Shown here piece after piece: positions 6,369-6,589 of a stretch of 6,589 nt of DNA. The translations under genes and the position numbers were made by a program. The notes under the pieces were generated by a model, which saw nothing but the letters and a program-made list of their open reading frames with translations, searched no databases and was not told the DNA's origin. Origin of the DNA: Peptoniphilus sp034090345 (GTDB taxonomy: Bacteria; Bacillota; Clostridia; Tissierellales; Peptoniphilaceae); assembly GCF_034090345.1 (NCBI RefSeq), contig NZ_JAXDSS010000134.1, positions 1 to 6,589 on the forward strand, written 5' to 3'. Every line of letters starts with the position of its first letter. Positions within the stretch are counted from its first letter, which is position 1.

Positions 6369-6589
6369 GTATTAATAGAATCAAACTGAAATGTAAACAA
6401 AGAGTCAAAAACAAAGCTAGGAGATATATTTCGATGTATTAATAGAATCAAACTGAAATGTAAACGCACATTATAAATTATGGGCAGAAGAAGTTGACGG
6501 TGGTATTAATAGAATCAAACTGAAATGTAAACGCTTCTAAAGAATATAAAGAAGATACAAGTAACAATGTATTAATAGAATCAAACTGG
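6369..6589 (+). CRISPR. Type I-B CRISPR array, leader-proximal part (continues past window)
   Basis: Three identical 30-base repeats lie at 6369-6398, 6436-6465 and 6503-6532, and a fourth is cut by the window edge at 6569-6589. The repeat begins GTATTAATAGAATC and ends AAACTGAAATGTAAAC. Spacers are 6399-6435 (37 bases), 6466-6502 (37) and 6533-6568 (36), all different. The repeat has little self-complementarity, as is common for type I-B repeats processed by Cas6. Its last eight bases, ATGTAAAC, would form the crRNA 5' handle, close to the ATTGAAAC type often seen in I-B; that cleavage position is inferred. The last visible base (6589) is G where the other repeats have A. The total array length is unknown. 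Confidence 0.97.

Overview
This window is the downstream half of a type I-B CRISPR-Cas locus of the Cst (Tneap) branch. It carries the 3' end of the large-subunit gene cas8b1/cst1, then cas7 (cst2/devR family), cas5, cas3 (HD nuclease fused to helicase), cas4, cas1 and cas2. An A+T-rich leader and the first repeats of a CRISPR array follow. Everything lies on the + strand. The DNA is strongly A+T-rich (roughly 30% G+C by eye), uses AGA/AGG for Arg and ATA for Ile freely, and has strong GGAGG-type ribosome binding sites. This suggests a low-GC Firmicute (Clostridia/Tissierellia-like) or possibly a fusobacterium; the genus cannot be fixed from the sequence.

Layout: 1-413 is the C-terminal part of Cas8b, open right through the left edge, so the gene is cut by the window and not naturally short. 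410-4395 holds cas7, cas5 and cas3, with overlaps or short gaps. 4407-6180 holds the adaptation genes cas4, cas1 and cas2, separated by 1-11 bases. 6181-6368 is a 188-base leader with an extended -10 promoter-like element, a dyad around it and a duplicated motif. 6369-6589 holds three complete 30-base repeats, three spacers of 37, 37 and 36 bases, and a fourth repeat cut by the window edge. No promoter for the cas operon and no cas6 are visible; both would be expected to the left.

How the parts work together: Cas4-Cas1-Cas2 selects and inserts new spacers at the leader side of the array. The array is transcribed rightward and cut by a Cas6 not present here. Cas8b, Cas7, Cas5 and a small subunit form the Cascade surveillance complex on the crRNA, and Cas3 is recruited to unwind and degrade the target.

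The most interesting point is inside the cas8 fragment. A perfect GGAGGT Shine-Dalgarno at 68-73 sits 7 bases before an in-frame ATG at 81. It would let the cell make a separate 110-residue protein from the end of cas8, which fits the internally translated small subunit Cas11b known for type I-B systems. The second point of interest is the leader architecture. The system as a whole is a recognisable type I-B locus, not a new one.
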